Source of the DNA: Silurus meridionalis | Taxonomy: Eukaryota > Chordata > Actinopteri > Siluriformes > Siluridae | Reading direction: 5' to 3' | DNA: 64,000 nt | Assembly (NCBI RefSeq): GCF_014805685.1 | Contig: NC_060890.1 | Coordinates: forward strand, 16,966,000-17,029,999 | In this document: positions 45,345-58,918 of the stretch, one piece after another | How the letters are laid out: each line of letters begins with the position of its first letter | Numbering within the stretch: the stretch's first letter is position 1 | The notes under the pieces: generated by a model | Database searches by the model: none | Told to the model about the DNA's origin: nothing | What the model saw: only the letters and a program-made list of their open reading frames with translations | Program-made: the position numbers and the translations under genes

Positions 45345-45660
45345 TGCGAGCAGTCGACTCCCTCGAGAGCCGACTGAGCATGCTCCTCTCCTAAGCAAAT
45401 GACACATTGTCTGTCGGAAATTCTGCTTGCTTTTAAAGCTCATGCCTGCACAGATTCACACACAAAGCGCTTATCTGTACAAACAGAGGCTAGTGTCGGC
45501 TCCACTGCATGCATATTTTGTAGCTTCCTGGTCGTAATGTCACCCTGCCAGGGACATTGCGCCTTGCCGTTGGCCGGATTTTACATGTGATTCAGAGCGT
45601 GAGCAACACGGAGGCTTTCCCAAAGCGTTGTGACGCAGCTTGAGTTCCCAAAAGGGAACC

Positions 45661-46087
45661 TGTGGTCTCCACATGGCTTTCTTTTACAATCACCATAGGC
45701 ACAGCCAATAGACTAGAAGAAGGTTCAATTATGTTTTTCTGGTCCTCCATTATCTTTTTTTTTTTTTTTTTACTAGTGATGTATGGTATGGCAGGAGCTA
45801 AACAGGTTTCCATGTCAGACTGGCTGACATCCAAAAACATAAAGTTTCCAATCTCAGGTGTCTCTAAACACTCACTCAAAACTCAGAGTCACTGTTCTCG
45901 ATGGGATATGAATTCTAACCAATGTACGTGGCATAAAATCCTTTCCCAAGATAAGTGGAGAAGAAAACTCAGGGATTATGACAAACCTACGGTAATACCT
46001 TTTTCCCTGGAAGCCAATATTCAGCCAGACTATACAGTTGGACTGCAAGAGGCACTGTTGGCAAGTTGAATTGAGGGTAAGGTCCAA
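45661..46087 (-). pseudogene. Gypsy protease end and RT start, interrupted by DIRS
   Basis: The ORF at 45872-46087 contains CIVWLNIGFQGKRYY, then FSSPLILGKDFM, the C-terminal protease region (the ILG motif that follows the active-site strand). A separate frame (45592-45879) gives MSDMETCL-like text and IIEPSSSLLAVPMVIVKESH, matching the xIxPSxSPxxSPxVxVKK box at the start of Ty3/Gypsy RT. The DIRS insertion begins right after this box, and the next RT motif (FCFDYRGLN) is found at about 43606. Confidence 0.82.
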
Positions 46088-46353
46088 GGCTTCTGAGACT
46101 GTTGTAAGACACCAGAGATCATGTTTTTACGAATGGCCGAAAGTGAGGCCCCTGTATCCAGTACTGCATCCATTGCTTTGTTACAATGATCGACTTGAAC
46201 ATTAAATGGCATATTCCAAAATGAAGAAGAAATACGGTCCTCTACATGCGGCTCAGTCTGGGACCTAAGACAAGGTTGATGCACACTTATTTTCTGAAGG
46301 AAGGATTGCCTTTGTGAAACATCCTCCCCCCTTTGGAGTTTATTTTCTGCCAA
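46030..46353 (-). pseudogene. Gypsy aspartic protease
   Basis: The 107-codon frame contains MDAVLDTGASLSAIRKNMIS. DTGAS is the active-site motif of retroelement aspartic proteases, which cut the polyprotein. It lies between the gag zinc-knuckle region and RT. The second half is in the overlapping frame 45872-46087. Confidence 0.85.
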
Positions 46354-46424
46354 ACATAGCTTTGGTTTTGCTCCCCTCCATCCTCATAGGCTGCAGATTT
46401 CATATACTTATTAGTGTTCTGTGG

Positions 46425-47181
46425 CTAATTTAAAAAATGACCACTCTGTTGTTCATTAGTAGAAAAACATTTAGCTTGAACAGAGTTGCAGTTCGGACAG
46501 TTTCTAGATGTGAAGTCGGGTGTGGAACATTTGAAACAGTAAGTTTCACATTTATGTTTGCTTTTCTGCAACGCTGGTCCGTTACGACAGTCAGGGCCAA
46601 GAGCAGAGTGCAGCTCATGGGCACGCATCAAGAGGTCTATGATTGAAGTAATTTGTGTGCTGTATAATGCAACTTTGTAGCGCTCAGTTGCATGCTTGCA
46701 ACTAAGATAAATTTGTTCCTGTTCTGGTGCTGGTGCTGGTGCTGAAGATTTGAGTTTCATGATTTCAGACGACAGGTGTGCGACAAATGTTGTTGATGGT
46801 TTTCCTGGGGCTTGTACACGTTCAAGAATACCTCTACAAAGTTGTTCTTTAGGCATCCACAAGCAGAAGCCAGTCATCAGACTTAACTTTTCCATCACCC
46901 ATAAACACTGGAGTCTCCAGCCTTTATTAATCCAGAACTGAAGCTAGGGTTCGGGTTGCATTGTTCAACTCCACAGCCGGCATCTGTTCATGTAGGGGAG
47001 AAGACGTCACAGGCCTAACCTGTGGAGGTAACTGATATGGGATGTGCAATGTGCATGTGCACGTTTTTGTGCAGTGGTCAATAATACCTTTTTGTAAGTC
47101 AAGAGACTTATTCAGGCATCTCTGTATCATTGCCACCTCATCTTTCAACGATTCTATCTGTGACTCCAGACAATCAGACAA
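46425..47181 (-). pseudogene. Gypsy gag
   Basis: Two minus-strand frames. The first (46927-47181) starts MSDCLESQIESLKDEVAMIQ, a likely coiled coil. The second (46425-46898) contains a capsid-like region and ends in ETYCFKCSTPDFTSRNCPNC with further Cys residues, a CCHC-like nucleocapsid knuckle with a degenerate His. A frame break near 46900-46926 separates them. It would package element RNA. Confidence 0.75.
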
Positions 47182-47822
47182 TCATCAACACATCTCCTCA
47201 TTGTAATGAAATCATTCAATCAATGTCATTCAACCCCCTAAATACACTTGAATTAATTTCCTGTAGTGAAATGTTGGGGTAGAAAATAAAATCTAAACAC
47301 TTGGATAACCTTTGAAGTAGTTAAAAACTTTACAAGAAATATGAACTATATCAGAAACGATCTTGAGAGATGACAACAGTTCAATATCACTACACTTCAA
47401 ACACAGAATCCTTAAATGTCTACATTACCATTAAGGGTCTCTCTTTTTTTTTTAACCTTATTATAATGGTTTCCTTGTGGAGCAAATGCAGTCCACAACA
47501 GCTGTGAGCAATGAAGAGTTCTAATTACAAAATGATGACTAAAAAATCCAATACAGTCTGAGCTGTACATCCAATTATATGAAGACTGTTTCCGTGTCCT
47601 CATAAATCCGGAAACGTGAGAAAACAAATCCCTCACATCTGCAACACAAAATGTCCGCCGCATTGTCGGGCTGTTTACGCTCACACATGTTGAAATCATT
47701 CTAGTGCAAACTCAACCACGTTGTCAGGAGATTCACAGCATTCTCAGCGACATCGATCACTCTGCATCCATGTAAATGACATGATAAATCCAAGGCCAGA
47801 GATAAAATATTTGGGTGCCACT
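47182..47822 (-). mobile_element. Gypsy 5' leader
   Basis: Sequence between the 5' LTR and gag. In element sense, two bases after the LTR, it reads TGGCACCCAAATATTTT, a possible tRNA primer-binding site because it starts TGG. I cannot name the tRNA. Confidence 0.5.
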
Positions 47823-48097
47823 TGTAACACGCTGAGTCAGGGCCAAGGGATAGCTCGCCTAACGCAAGTTGCAGCAGAAATCAGGCAAAACACACAGGTT
47901 GCATTCTACATCTCGTGCTTTATTTTTCTGGCAACAGTGTTACTTGCTAAAAAGAAGACAACTTGAATAAACAACAGAAATAAAAATAAAACCATAGGAC
48001 TCACACACATGCAGTACCCCACGCATACGCAGTTGCAGACTCTTCCCAGAATGCCGCTCTTCTCTTATAGGAGTCACAACATATTTCACAGGTTACA
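47823..48097 (-). repeat. Gypsy 5' LTR
   Basis: It reads TGTAACACGCTGAGTCAGGG to CACAGGTTACA on the plus strand (TG..CA ends, with inverted TGTAAC/GTTACA). It aligns with 39980-40250 and the solo LTR. Confidence 0.92.
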
Positions 48098-48101
48098 ATA
48101 T

Positions 48102-49237
48102 GCATTATCTTATTCAACATGCCACATTTCTAACAATTTATACAATATTTACTATGTTGTAATGTTCAGGTGTTCTTACTTTTGCTTCCCCTTCCTTAAT
48201 TCTATTGAAACAATAACACATTTATTTGTTTGTTTTTTATTTTGTTTTAACAATGTGCAAAAGTTATAAGCCTTCCCATTCCCACAATTGAATGCCCAAT
48301 ATTAGGTATTTGTATGGTTTGGATTTGAGCCAAATGTTTGTCCTTTTCTTTTAATTTGTTAAAGATTATCTGTGCACGCTCTTCTAATGCTTGTAATTAA
48401 TTTCCTGGGATTGATTCTCAAGGTAGTGTGGCTTGACCGCAAAAGTTTGTTTATCCCGATCTGCCTGGTCACACTAAATGCTACAATCTTCAATTCTGAA
48501 TTAAAGTTTTATTGCAGAGGAATGGAGCACATCATTGTTTTGCTGTGTCACTAAAAAGTTACTTGGGTACTGTAGGAATGTTTAGTTTAAAACACACATA
48601 GTTTGGAGTGTTCATCTTATAACACAAAACCATCTTATGTGTGATCCTAGCTATCCAACTGAGCTTGTTGTACAGTGACTTAGCATTAAATGCATTTGGG
48701 GAGGAAAATGGATGTTAAATGGTCAGATTAAAGAGTTAAAATGTTAAAATATCTGTTTTTATTTGTTCAGAAAAATATCTAGATTATTTTTATTAATACT
48801 CAAGATGTATCCATGTTCCCATAGTAAGATAGTTATTATTATTTCTGGTATCATACAGTAGATGCATCATTGATCGTTTTGTATTTAAAGTTACTTCCAA
48901 TGCAACAATTAACTCCCTGCAATTAATATTTAATCAGTTACGTTCTACTAAAAATCTTTGCTGGTAGAAATTAAGTCCTTATAAGCAAGATCACCTAATA
49001 ATTGTTTTCCGTATTGTAAAAGCAAAGTATGTACCATTATTCTTATTCAAATTTTGTAATAATAAAAAGTGAGAAGATAGCAAGCCAAAAGATCAGCACT
49101 GTTTGCACACTTAAGTAAAATATTGCATCAACAACTGAATATGATAAACACTACAAAATACCATTTTACTTGACATGGTACCATCATTAACAACCGTAAT
49201 TGTGTTGTCTAATAGTCTTGTTGTTTTTTTGAGTAAG
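48102..49237. other. AT-rich stretch without recognised genes
   Basis: Nothing recognised. Confidence 0.4.
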
Positions 49238-49239
49238 AT

Positions 49240-49745
49240 ATATGAACAAAAGTATTGGGACACCTGACTTTTCACTTTTTATCTATATGTGGTTCTTCTG
49301 TTACTGCAAAGTTGGAGGTGTCTTTGGCTGTGGTAGCATTGCGTTTTCCCTTCACCTGAATTAGGAAACCCAAATCTGTTCCAGCATGACAATGTCCTTG
49401 TGCACAAAGCGGGTTCTCTAAATATATGGCTTACATGGGTTGTAGTGGAAGATTACCTGCTCCAGAGTTATGAACTCCACCCTTTAAAACAACTTTGAGT
49501 TGAATCGGAATGCCAACTGCACCCCAGGCCTCCTTACCCTACATCAGAAGCTGACTTTACTAACGCCTGTGTTGCTTAAAGAGAACAAATCTCTACAACC
49601 ACACTCCAAAATCAAGTGGAACATTTTCCCAGAATAGTGACGGTTAGAAATATACAGCAAAAGAGGATTAACTGTGAAATATGATGTTCAAAAAAACACA
49701 TTGAATCTTATGGTCCGGTGACCACAATTTTTTGCCCATATAGTG
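49240..49745 (+). mobile_element. Decayed Tc1-like element 6, internally deleted
   Basis: The left end is ATATGAACAAAAGTATTGGG ACACCTGAC. The right end is TTTTTTGCCCATATAGTG, with TA following. Inside are decayed transposase phrases in plus sense: TCCAGCATGACAATGTCC, TGTGCACAAAGCGGGTTC, then GAATGCCAACTGCACCCC and ACTCCAAAATCAAGTGGA. It is about 500 bp, one third of a full Tc1, with no open frame. It is related to the fragment at 26789-27232. Confidence 0.78.
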
Positions 49746-49747
49746 TA

Positions 49748-51045
49748 TATACAGTACATAAGAGCACATTGTACAGTATCATCATTGAGAAAGATATAAT
49801 CAGACCTAAATTATAATTATATGATGCAAGCTGGAGGATTGTTTTGTTATTATTACGCTGTCTCACACTCACGTAACAATGGGTGTAAAAAGGTCAGAGA
49901 TGCTGACCTGCAAGCACCGACTAATGAGAATCTGTCTCAGTTTCAAAGAGGTCAATGACAACATACGCTCATGTATAGAACATCATAATAAATACTTAAT
50001 TTTTTGCAATGGCCAACAACCTCCAGAATGCAAATCATCAACAGCATAATAAACTCCTGCTAAAAGTTTATAATTTAAGCAGAAAGTATAAAGCAAAGAA
50101 CACCAAAAGAGAACCAGATGTTAAGTGTGGGCACGGATATTGGGTTAGGAATAAATTTTTTTTTTCATTGTTTTCAGAGTATGGGTTTAAATCTATTTCT
50201 GTCTTTTAGTTTAAGAATATAAGTTATGTGCGTTTTTATGCACACAAGATTTTATTATTGATCACAGCAGCACAAACTAATCTACTCTCTGTTTATTTGC
50301 ACACACGAGCCAAAGTTGGTAAGAAGCACGTCCGGGGCAAAAAAGGTGTGTGGGGGCAGCAGTCAATTCAGAGGACAATTCAGGAGGACAAATTGAGGTT
50401 GCCTCCTTTAAAATGAGAAGTAGAAGTGAGTGTCAGGGCAAGAGTTAACCAGCTGGCTCACATCCATATACAAAAACTAGGAGCACGTGTCTTAGCAAAT
50501 AGTAGATTCATTCTTTTCTTTGACTCTTGATTCTTCTGTTGGTTATTCTGCTGCCTTTACAGTGCGGACAAACATGTCTGTTTGTTTGAAGTGACATCAT
50601 GAAGATTGAGTGCAGGTGCTTTTAGGATACAGTAAATGGCCAAAAATATGTGGAGTATTGAACAGTTCATTCCTACTCCAAAAATCAGGGATACAATCGG
50701 TGCTATGGTCAGGTGTTCAAACAGGTGTTTGAAACCGAGTGCAACAGTATACAATCATTTCACTGAATTTTATCTTTATTCAAGCTGTTATTTTTCATCC
50801 TCTTTCACTGAACCAGCCATCAGAAGCTGTGTTACACATTTCTAGGAGTAGTGAACATGAATATGATGGATTATTTGCCAAATGTTAGAAGACTGAGCAC
50901 AAATTGTCCACTCAAAATAGAAATTATAAGAAAAGCTGATTTTGTTGTTGCTGCTGCTGTTGTTGTTTGTATGAATGACAGCTTTTCTCTTTGCTGTGTC
51001 TGGTATCCAAATGAAACATCAATTACTCAGTAGGTCATTATGAGC
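49748..51045. other. Stretch without recognised genes
   Basis: A short sequence at 50634-50735 (ATGGCCAAAAATATGTGGAG, and GCTATGGTCAGGTGTTCAAA) may be a remnant of the two ends of the Tc1 family seen at 49240. Otherwise nothing recognised. Confidence 0.4.
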
Positions 51046-51049
51046 ACAA

Positions 51050-51530
51050 AAAAATAGAAATTATGTGACTGACTTCAGTAGGATTTTTACCATTTGATTT
51101 ACACAAGGTTTCTAAAATTTAAAGGTGCAAAATAGTGTGACACAAAGGTTAATGAAAAAGAGAAAAGCAGAAATCTGTTGGTTTAATAAGTTGACCCCTT
51201 AGGTTAATACTTGGTAGAATATGTCTAAATCAGATTTGCACATCTGCATTCTTATCCTTGGAAAAATTGTTCAAGCTTTGTCAGATCAAATGAAAACAAT
51301 TGGTCAACAATAATTTGCAAGGTTTTGGCAGTATGCCTAGGGTGGTTCTCCTGTTAGAAGGTGAACCGCTGCCCTAGTCATAAAACTAACCATCTGGAAT
51401 ATGTCCAATTCCCTAGTCCTTTCAGTCACTGGGCTTCTTGGTGATCAGCAATTTTGGGATACTACCAAAAGTTACAAATTTGCTATCACAGCACCAGAGA
51501 ACCTTTCTCTAAATGTGTGCTCCAGCTCCG
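51050..51530 (-). mobile_element. Decayed Tc1-like element 7 (partial)
   Basis: In plus orientation the text follows the reverse complement of a vertebrate Tc1 transposase end: AGGTTAATACTTGGTAGAAT, TTGTTCAAGCTTTGTCAG, CCTGTTAGAAGGTGAACCGC and CACAGCACCAGAGAACC. Large deletions occur between blocks and there is no frame. It is the weakest of the Tc1 calls. Confidence 0.55.
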
Positions 51531-51539
51531 AATGGGAAT

Positions 51540-52395
51540 TTATATATATATAAAAAAAATAAAAATCATAAAAACCTTTTTGTTTTGCACTCTTATCTTG
51601 CACTCGTATGAACACTACATAATAGTTTATGTATCATAAGACCATCTATTTGGTACTTTGTTGTACATCTTTATTTCCCACCACAAATGATTTTACAGAT
51701 AAACTACATTCAAAACAAAGAACATGTTTTAAACACATCCGCAGCTTAAGGGTTTAAAATGTAGGCTTATTTCTGACAGTGATAACAAAAAGACCCATAG
51801 TTATGGCTTTTTAGCATACACCCTAACAGCAGTATTGATCAGTTAATGAACTTGCTGCTCCAGTGGTGAGTGAAACAATGGCTGAGGATAAGTGAATGTA
51901 TTGACAAGAGGAGAAGCAATAGTGTTCCTTGAGTGATTACTGAGAAAATGTTTTTGCTAGTTCTCGCTGTCTTATTATAGCAAGGACACTGGCAGACACT
52001 GGGTTAAATGAGCTGACAAAGATTTTAAAATAAAGTGCTGATTTGATGTCCTTGTATTGAGGTATAATATCTTAATAACTATCTGACTATACACCTTAAT
52101 AACTGTTGTCATTTGCTGTACATTATTTTATTTGGAATTATTTTAGCCTGATTTAATTTTATCCTGAGCTGACAGACAACTAATTAAAGAATTCTAAGTT
52201 TACAATGGCAATTATCTTTTCAATTATCAGCATTACCATTCAATGTAAAAGTCACTATTTAAAGACAAGATAACATCAGTGGAGATATTCTATTAATTAA
52301 ATATCATGTCTTTTATTAGGTCATTAAATGGTTGTAAAGCTTTGCCCACTGTCAATGAAGTCAATCAATACAGAATTTACCAGCTCTACTTTGTG
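51540..52395. other. Stretch without recognised genes
   Basis: AT-rich; nothing recognised. Confidence 0.4.
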
Positions 52396-52396
52396 T

Positions 52397-52409
52397 AGTA
52401 TTATTATTA

Positions 52410-52477
<68 letters not shown>

Positions 52478-52478
52478 T
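52397..52478. repeat. (ATT)n microsatellite
   Basis: About 26 ATT units with one early interruption. It yields an artefactual poly-Asn frame on the minus strand. Confidence 0.95.
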
Positions 52479-52542
52479 AAAATGTGACAGTGCTGGAACA
52501 TAACACTTTGACATTGGATTATTATATTTAAAAAGCTTATGT

Positions 52543-52547
<5 letters not shown>

Positions 52548-52627
<80 letters not shown>
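52548..52627. repeat. (AT)n microsatellite abutting Tc1 element 8
   Basis: About 40 AT units running directly into the terminal repeat (AGGAAAATAAGTATTTGAAC) of the Tc1 element. The first bases of that repeat (expected CAGTGAGG) are absent here. Confidence 0.95.
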
Positions 52628-54226
<1,599 letters not shown>

Positions 54227-54228
54227 TA

Positions 54229-54734
54229 GATCAAAGACAAGTTTTTAGGCACTTTAGGCAGACTGACTGAACCAAGCATGTTAAACTGCGTCCTTGAGTC
54301 TGTTTACGTAAATTTATAAGGAGTGGAGTACATTTCAGTTTTATCTCCAAAGAAAATTTTATTTTGACTTACTTGTGTTATGTGTATATGGTTGCAAGCT
54401 CAAAATGTTTGAAGCAACATTTTCTACTGCAAACATGAACACATTTTAGTAGAACATTTTCTACTACATGATAAATATGATACTTAAGTATGTGTTGTAG
54501 TGTCATTTTTCAGAGAGTCATATATCTTCTTGTGACTGTATGATTTTGTCACATGTCTTAGCATGTGTGTATATGTACCCAGGAAAGCATTCAGTTGGTA
54601 TTCATTACCTCTAGGGGTCCTAGTTAGTAGTGGTGAAATGAATGTGTAATACCGGCATTTTGTATCTGCAGTATACTGGCATTATACCTGCAAATTAACT
54701 GCAAGTTAATATTTGATGAAAGCAGTTAGAGGTT
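54229..54734. other. Stretch without recognised genes
   Basis: Nothing recognised. Confidence 0.4.
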
Positions 54735-54890
54735 GCCCCAGAGTTGTTCTGAGTTTGTGCAGTGTGATGGACTGGTATCTCACCCATTGTGTATTCTCAC
54801 CATATACTCTATGTTCTTGAGATAATCTCTGAACTCATCGCAACACTGACCAGAACAAAGCAGTTACTGAAGATGAATGAATGAAGCTGC
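54735..54890 (+). repeat. Dispersed repeat fragment, family X (with GAATGAATGAA tail)
   Basis: GTGTGATGGACTGGTATCTC ACCC, then GAGATAATCTCTGAACTCAT CGCAACACTGACCAGAAC, then GTTACTGAAGATGAATGAAT GAA. It shares its order and motifs with 37645-37755 and the reverse complement of 36985-37135. Confidence 0.6.
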
Positions 54891-55223
54891 CACTTGACTT
54901 CAGTCCAGCAAGACTTTAAATCTACAAGTAAAATCCATTTATATGTCATTACTAAAATGTCATTGTGCTGCACTGCACACATTCAATTTTTAAAGAGCTT
55001 ATTTGATTAAATATATGCCATATAAGATGGAGATTTATGTGATCTCAAAAACAAGGAGGTCAATAACCCCAGATTACAGTCAATCAAATCATTAGACAGA
55101 AAACTTCTAATGAAATTTGGAAATAAAAAGGACAAACATTTCAAATATGAATCAGCCATTGTCATCTGAAAGTCAGGCAACTTTAGACTAGTACCTCTTT
55201 TGCAATGCATGCACAACAATGAA

Positions 55224-55225
<2 letters not shown>
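54891..55225. other. Stretch without recognised genes
   Basis: Nothing recognised. Confidence 0.35.
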
Positions 55226-55307
<82 letters not shown>

Positions 55308-55330
55308 TGTCTGTCTGTCTGTCTGTCTGT
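55226..55330. repeat. (GT)n(GTCT)n compound microsatellite
   Basis: About 40 GT units followed by about six GTCT units. Confidence 0.95.
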
Positions 55331-55334
55331 TATT

Positions 55335-56704
55335 CTATCTCTCTAGTAAAATATAAAATAAAATAAAGGAAAACATAAAACCAGAGCCCAAGGCATTTTC
55401 CATTGTGCTTCTGATTTACAAACAGAGTTTGTTGTCTTGGTTTCCAATACTTTGCTGAGGAGAAAAGCAGCATGTCCCTATTCCAGCCCACACCAGGTCA
55501 CTGCCTGAAACAACAGCCATCATTCAAAATCCATAAATCAGTCCTCCCTGCATGATGGTTTACATTATTTATATTTTTAAACCAAACGCTAAAAACTTCT
55601 GAAAAACATGATATTGAAACATGAGACAACATGAGACAAATTTCATTAGTTTACAAATCATTGCTAGTATTCAGTTGTTAATTTTTGTTTACAGCACTGC
55701 AATGTAATTAGTTCTATATTCTGCAGTGATCAATCCATATGGCCTGATTTGATGAGCCAATTAGTTTTTTTAAACTGGTTAGCAACAGTTACCATTAAAA
55801 TGGCAAATAGGCTATATGAAGGAGTTAACTGAAACCATGCAAATAGTGACTATACAGTCAGGTGGAAAAGCTCCAAGCTTGTTCATGTCTGTATCAGTGT
55901 GATCTCTTCAACCTTTAGAGGGTAAATATAGTGTCTTTATCTTTAAAATGATTAAAGGTACATAATTGGGCCTTAAGAAGCACTTAATTAGCATCTAGAG
56001 GAAAATGATAAAAGTACAATACTTGCTCATTTTAAAGAATATAGAAATTTACATCTGGTGGTATCTGAGGATGTCACCTGGGATATTACAAGGAAGTATG
56101 CTGTTTAATGCATTTTTTATGAGTGCATTTTGTTCCTGAAATGAAAACATGATTGTTATATACATTTATTACATGAGTCCTGCTTTAAAACCTTCAAAGT
56201 CCTATTCATACTCCCAGAGTGACCAATATTGCATGGCTTTCAGCCTTCAAGCAATTTAAGCTACGCTTATAAATGAGATACCACAAATCAGTGCTGACTC
56301 TTTACTACCAACACCGTTATATTTTTCTATCTACTTGCAAATCCACAAAATTGTCAGAATGATGAGCCATTAATGAAGCATTTACTTGATTAATATGCAA
56401 ATACCCACTTTAATTTTACATATTACATGCTGCAAAAAGAGTATGTTGCCATTTCAGTGGTATTTCACTTTTACCATGGTTCACCTCGCCCAAACAGGCT
56501 ACTGCAGGAAATCAATAAACACATTTTGACTTAATACAAAGGTGAAATCGATATATTGTTGTGTGGCACACTGACTTAAATCTCCCTTTACCTCTTCCTT
56601 TGTCACTGCAATCTCTTACCAGCAATAATACGTAAAGCTCCACAGTTCAGAAAAAAATTATTTGAAGCTTTAGACTTCCTTCATAGGCCATATGTCAAAA
56701 TGAT
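55335..56704. other. Stretch without recognised genes
   Basis: AT-rich; no gene or transposon recognised. Confidence 0.4.
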
Positions 56705-56705
56705 G

Positions 56706-56800
<95 letters not shown>
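56706..56800. repeat. (GT)n(GA)n compound microsatellite
   Basis: About 30 GT units then about 17 GA units with small interruptions. The same layout occurs at 9038-9120. Confidence 0.95.
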
Positions 56801-56801
<1 letters not shown>

Positions 56802-58365
56802 TAGAAAAGATGGCTTGAAGGCCACACGTAGAAGTGTTGTGTTCTGAGACATAAGAGCAAGTTTTATTGTACCGTAATGCTTTATTGCTATTGTTTTTGG
56901 TTCGTTATACAATTTTTGTAAAAAAATTAAAAAATACCACCTTATCATTATAGAATAAATTTTTTAAGATGTTTTTTCCTTATTCTTTTATATTTATAGA
57001 CCTTTTCCTTGATGCACAATTTCTTAACGGCCGATCGTGTTTCTTTTCACAGCAACTTGTATTCTACATACAGTATAACTATGTTTGTGACAAATATCTT
57101 GAAATCTTAAAATTGTACTGTTACTGTAAATATACAATTTAGAATATTGTTTGAGTTTCACAATAACAGTCTTGTATGAGCTGATACATATTTTTATTAG
57201 ACATGAATTAATTCAAGCCGGAATTAAAAAAAATCTGCTTCACAAATGGGTCAATGCATAACTTTTTCTTAATGCAAGACACTGTGTATTATTTATAGAA
57301 ATATAAATAAAAAATGTTGAGTATATGAGTTATAAATAGAAATATTTAAATATTGAAATAATGCCATGCTTGAACTCATAAAAACTGATCTAATACCAAA
57401 TGTAATACCACATATTATATGATCCTTAAAAACATCTTATAGCATTGTAACAGTATCTTTAATAGATTGCTAAGCAGAATGTACAGAGCAGAATCAGTAA
57501 GCATGCTAAATAAAAATGAATTGAATGCATACAAAAACAATTATGAACTGCTGTTTTATCTTTAAATAGGTTTTGAATACCACCCAAGATACTAGGACAT
57601 ATTTTTTAGTTCTAAGAGTCAATTTGTTCTTTGCATATAAGTGAAATAAATTATAGGAATCCTTTTTTTTTTGGACTCAAAGTTATTGGCAAGTGTGAAA
57701 CAGAGAGAGTGCAGCGAATCTGTCAAGTCTGACAGCATTTTAGCTCTTCAAGCATTGAGTACCAAGACACATACCCTTCCTTTCCCCTTACCACCACTGT
57801 TTACACTTTGTTTGTGAACCAAGATGCAGTTCAGGGCACCTTGTGCTCATTTTCAACATAAGCCAGATACCAAGCTAAATTAAAAGTTACTGGTTGGATA
57901 ATAGTAAGGTTACTAATGTTAATGGTATGGATGAGTTTCAATATACTGTATAATGTAACATTATCTTTGAATGCTGCTTACTGATGAAGTAGTATATTAT
58001 GTTACATATTATGTAACATTGATTAAGTAGTATATTATGTTACATTTTGAAATAGGTTTTTCAACCAGAAAATAGTTCTTGGGAATGTACCTGTTTTGGG
58101 GTTTTGCGTTATAGAGCATCAAGTCAATAGCAATTTCTGCTAACATGGACGAGGGTCTAGACACAAAGTGCAGTAATTCCCAAACTATAAAGCAGTTCTG
58201 CAAAGCACCCGTAAAATAAAGGTCATAGTTTTTAGGCTTGTCTCGTAATGCTTTCATTTTCAGTGAATAGATTCCACTGCTTGAAGGTTACAACAAACTC
58301 AACAGAACATATTATTTTAGTAAAGCTATTTATTTTGCATTTGCTCTGGAGTTAATATCAATTAC
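56801..58365. other. AT-rich stretch with a small tandem duplication
   Basis: No gene recognised. AAGTAGTATATTATGTTACA occurs at about 57986-58005 and 58025-58044, a 39-bp-period duplication. Confidence 0.45.
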
Positions 58366-58369
58366 AAGG

Positions 58370-58562
58370 TAGTATCAAAAGGTTTTGAGACTAGTTCTGT
58401 TTATAAGAAAAGCATGTCAGGCACCTTCTGCAATTCTCACTGGATCTCTGCAATGGTGTCAAAATTTCTCTTGCTGTCTATGGTGAAATCAAATGTGCAA
58501 ATCAGCATGTTTTCAGAATAGCTCCAATTAGTACCACTAGTCTCAAAACTTTTTTATTTCAC
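58370..58562. mobile_element. Small MITE-like element with 14-bp perfect inverted ends
   Basis: GTTTTGAGACTAGT (58382-58395) and ACTAGTCTCAAAAC (58536-58549) are perfect reverse complements near the edges of a roughly 190-bp unit. The outer flanks (GGTAGTATCAAAAG on the left, and TTTTTTATTTCACCGCATAG on the right) are only weakly matched. There is no coding capacity. No second copy is in the window. Confidence 0.6.
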
Positions 58563-58918
58563 CGCATAGTTTAATTGTAGTGTTCACTTTCAGTGGACAG
58601 TCGTACACACCTGGTTTTAATCATTCAGGTATACACGAACACTAATAGTAGATAAGGATACTCAGAACACTCAGTCAACACAAAGTATCATCCAGTGTTT
58701 ATTTGCATGCCATACAATCCTTTTGTTTATCATACACACTTGTCTGGTTAATGATCTCATTTTTTGTTTTCTGCATTTGTGATTCTTATTCTGCCCTGTT
58801 AAGTACGTGTGCTGATTGTCTGACCTTGTGATTGTTTGTGACAATTTTTCTGCATCAAATTTTGGATTTTTCAGCATTTATCTTTTTTTATAAAGCCAAC
58901 CCGATCTGCATCTTTTTC

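Larger units (their letters stand above)
43607..45660 (-). mobile_element. DIRS-type retrotransposon, copy B (5' part only), inserted in the Gypsy RT
   Basis: In minus sense the element starts near 45660 with a terminal repeat (GAACTCAAGCTGCGTCACAA, then CGCTTTGGGAAAG and CTGAATCACATGTAAAATCC) homologous to the left end of copy A. It runs through gag-like (45107-45344), RT (44329-44688) and RNase H (about 43610-44302). It ends abruptly in WQGRPWFTDL at about 43610, without recombinase or right terminus. Both edges abut Gypsy RT codons. It is thus a 3'-truncated insertion or one later deleted. Confidence 0.87.
39980..48097 (-). mobile_element. Ty3/Gypsy LTR retrotransposon (minus strand), interrupted by nested elements
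   Basis: The LTRs are at 47823-48097 (5' LTR in element sense) and 39980-40250 (3' LTR), with ATAT flanking both outer ends as a possible 4-bp target duplication. Minus-strand order is gag (to 46425), protease, reverse transcriptase, RNase H, then integrase (to about 41700). The RT-before-IN order and the sequence motifs place it in Ty3/Gypsy. The RT is split by a DIRS fragment (about 43607-45660). The 3' part holds a MITE with a solo LTR. All genes are frameshifted, and the LTRs differ at perhaps 15-20% of positions by eye, so it is old and inactive. Confidence 0.88.

Noticed and set aside
50628..50735. A separate short Tc1-derived MITE
   Set aside because: Only two weak end-like matches (GGCCAAAAATATGTGGA and ATGGTCAGGTGTTCAAA); boundaries and orientation do not form convincing inverted ends.
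55226..55330. Regularly spaced repeats as a CRISPR-like array
   Set aside because: They are simple dinucleotide/tetranucleotide runs with no spacers, and the genome is eukaryotic.
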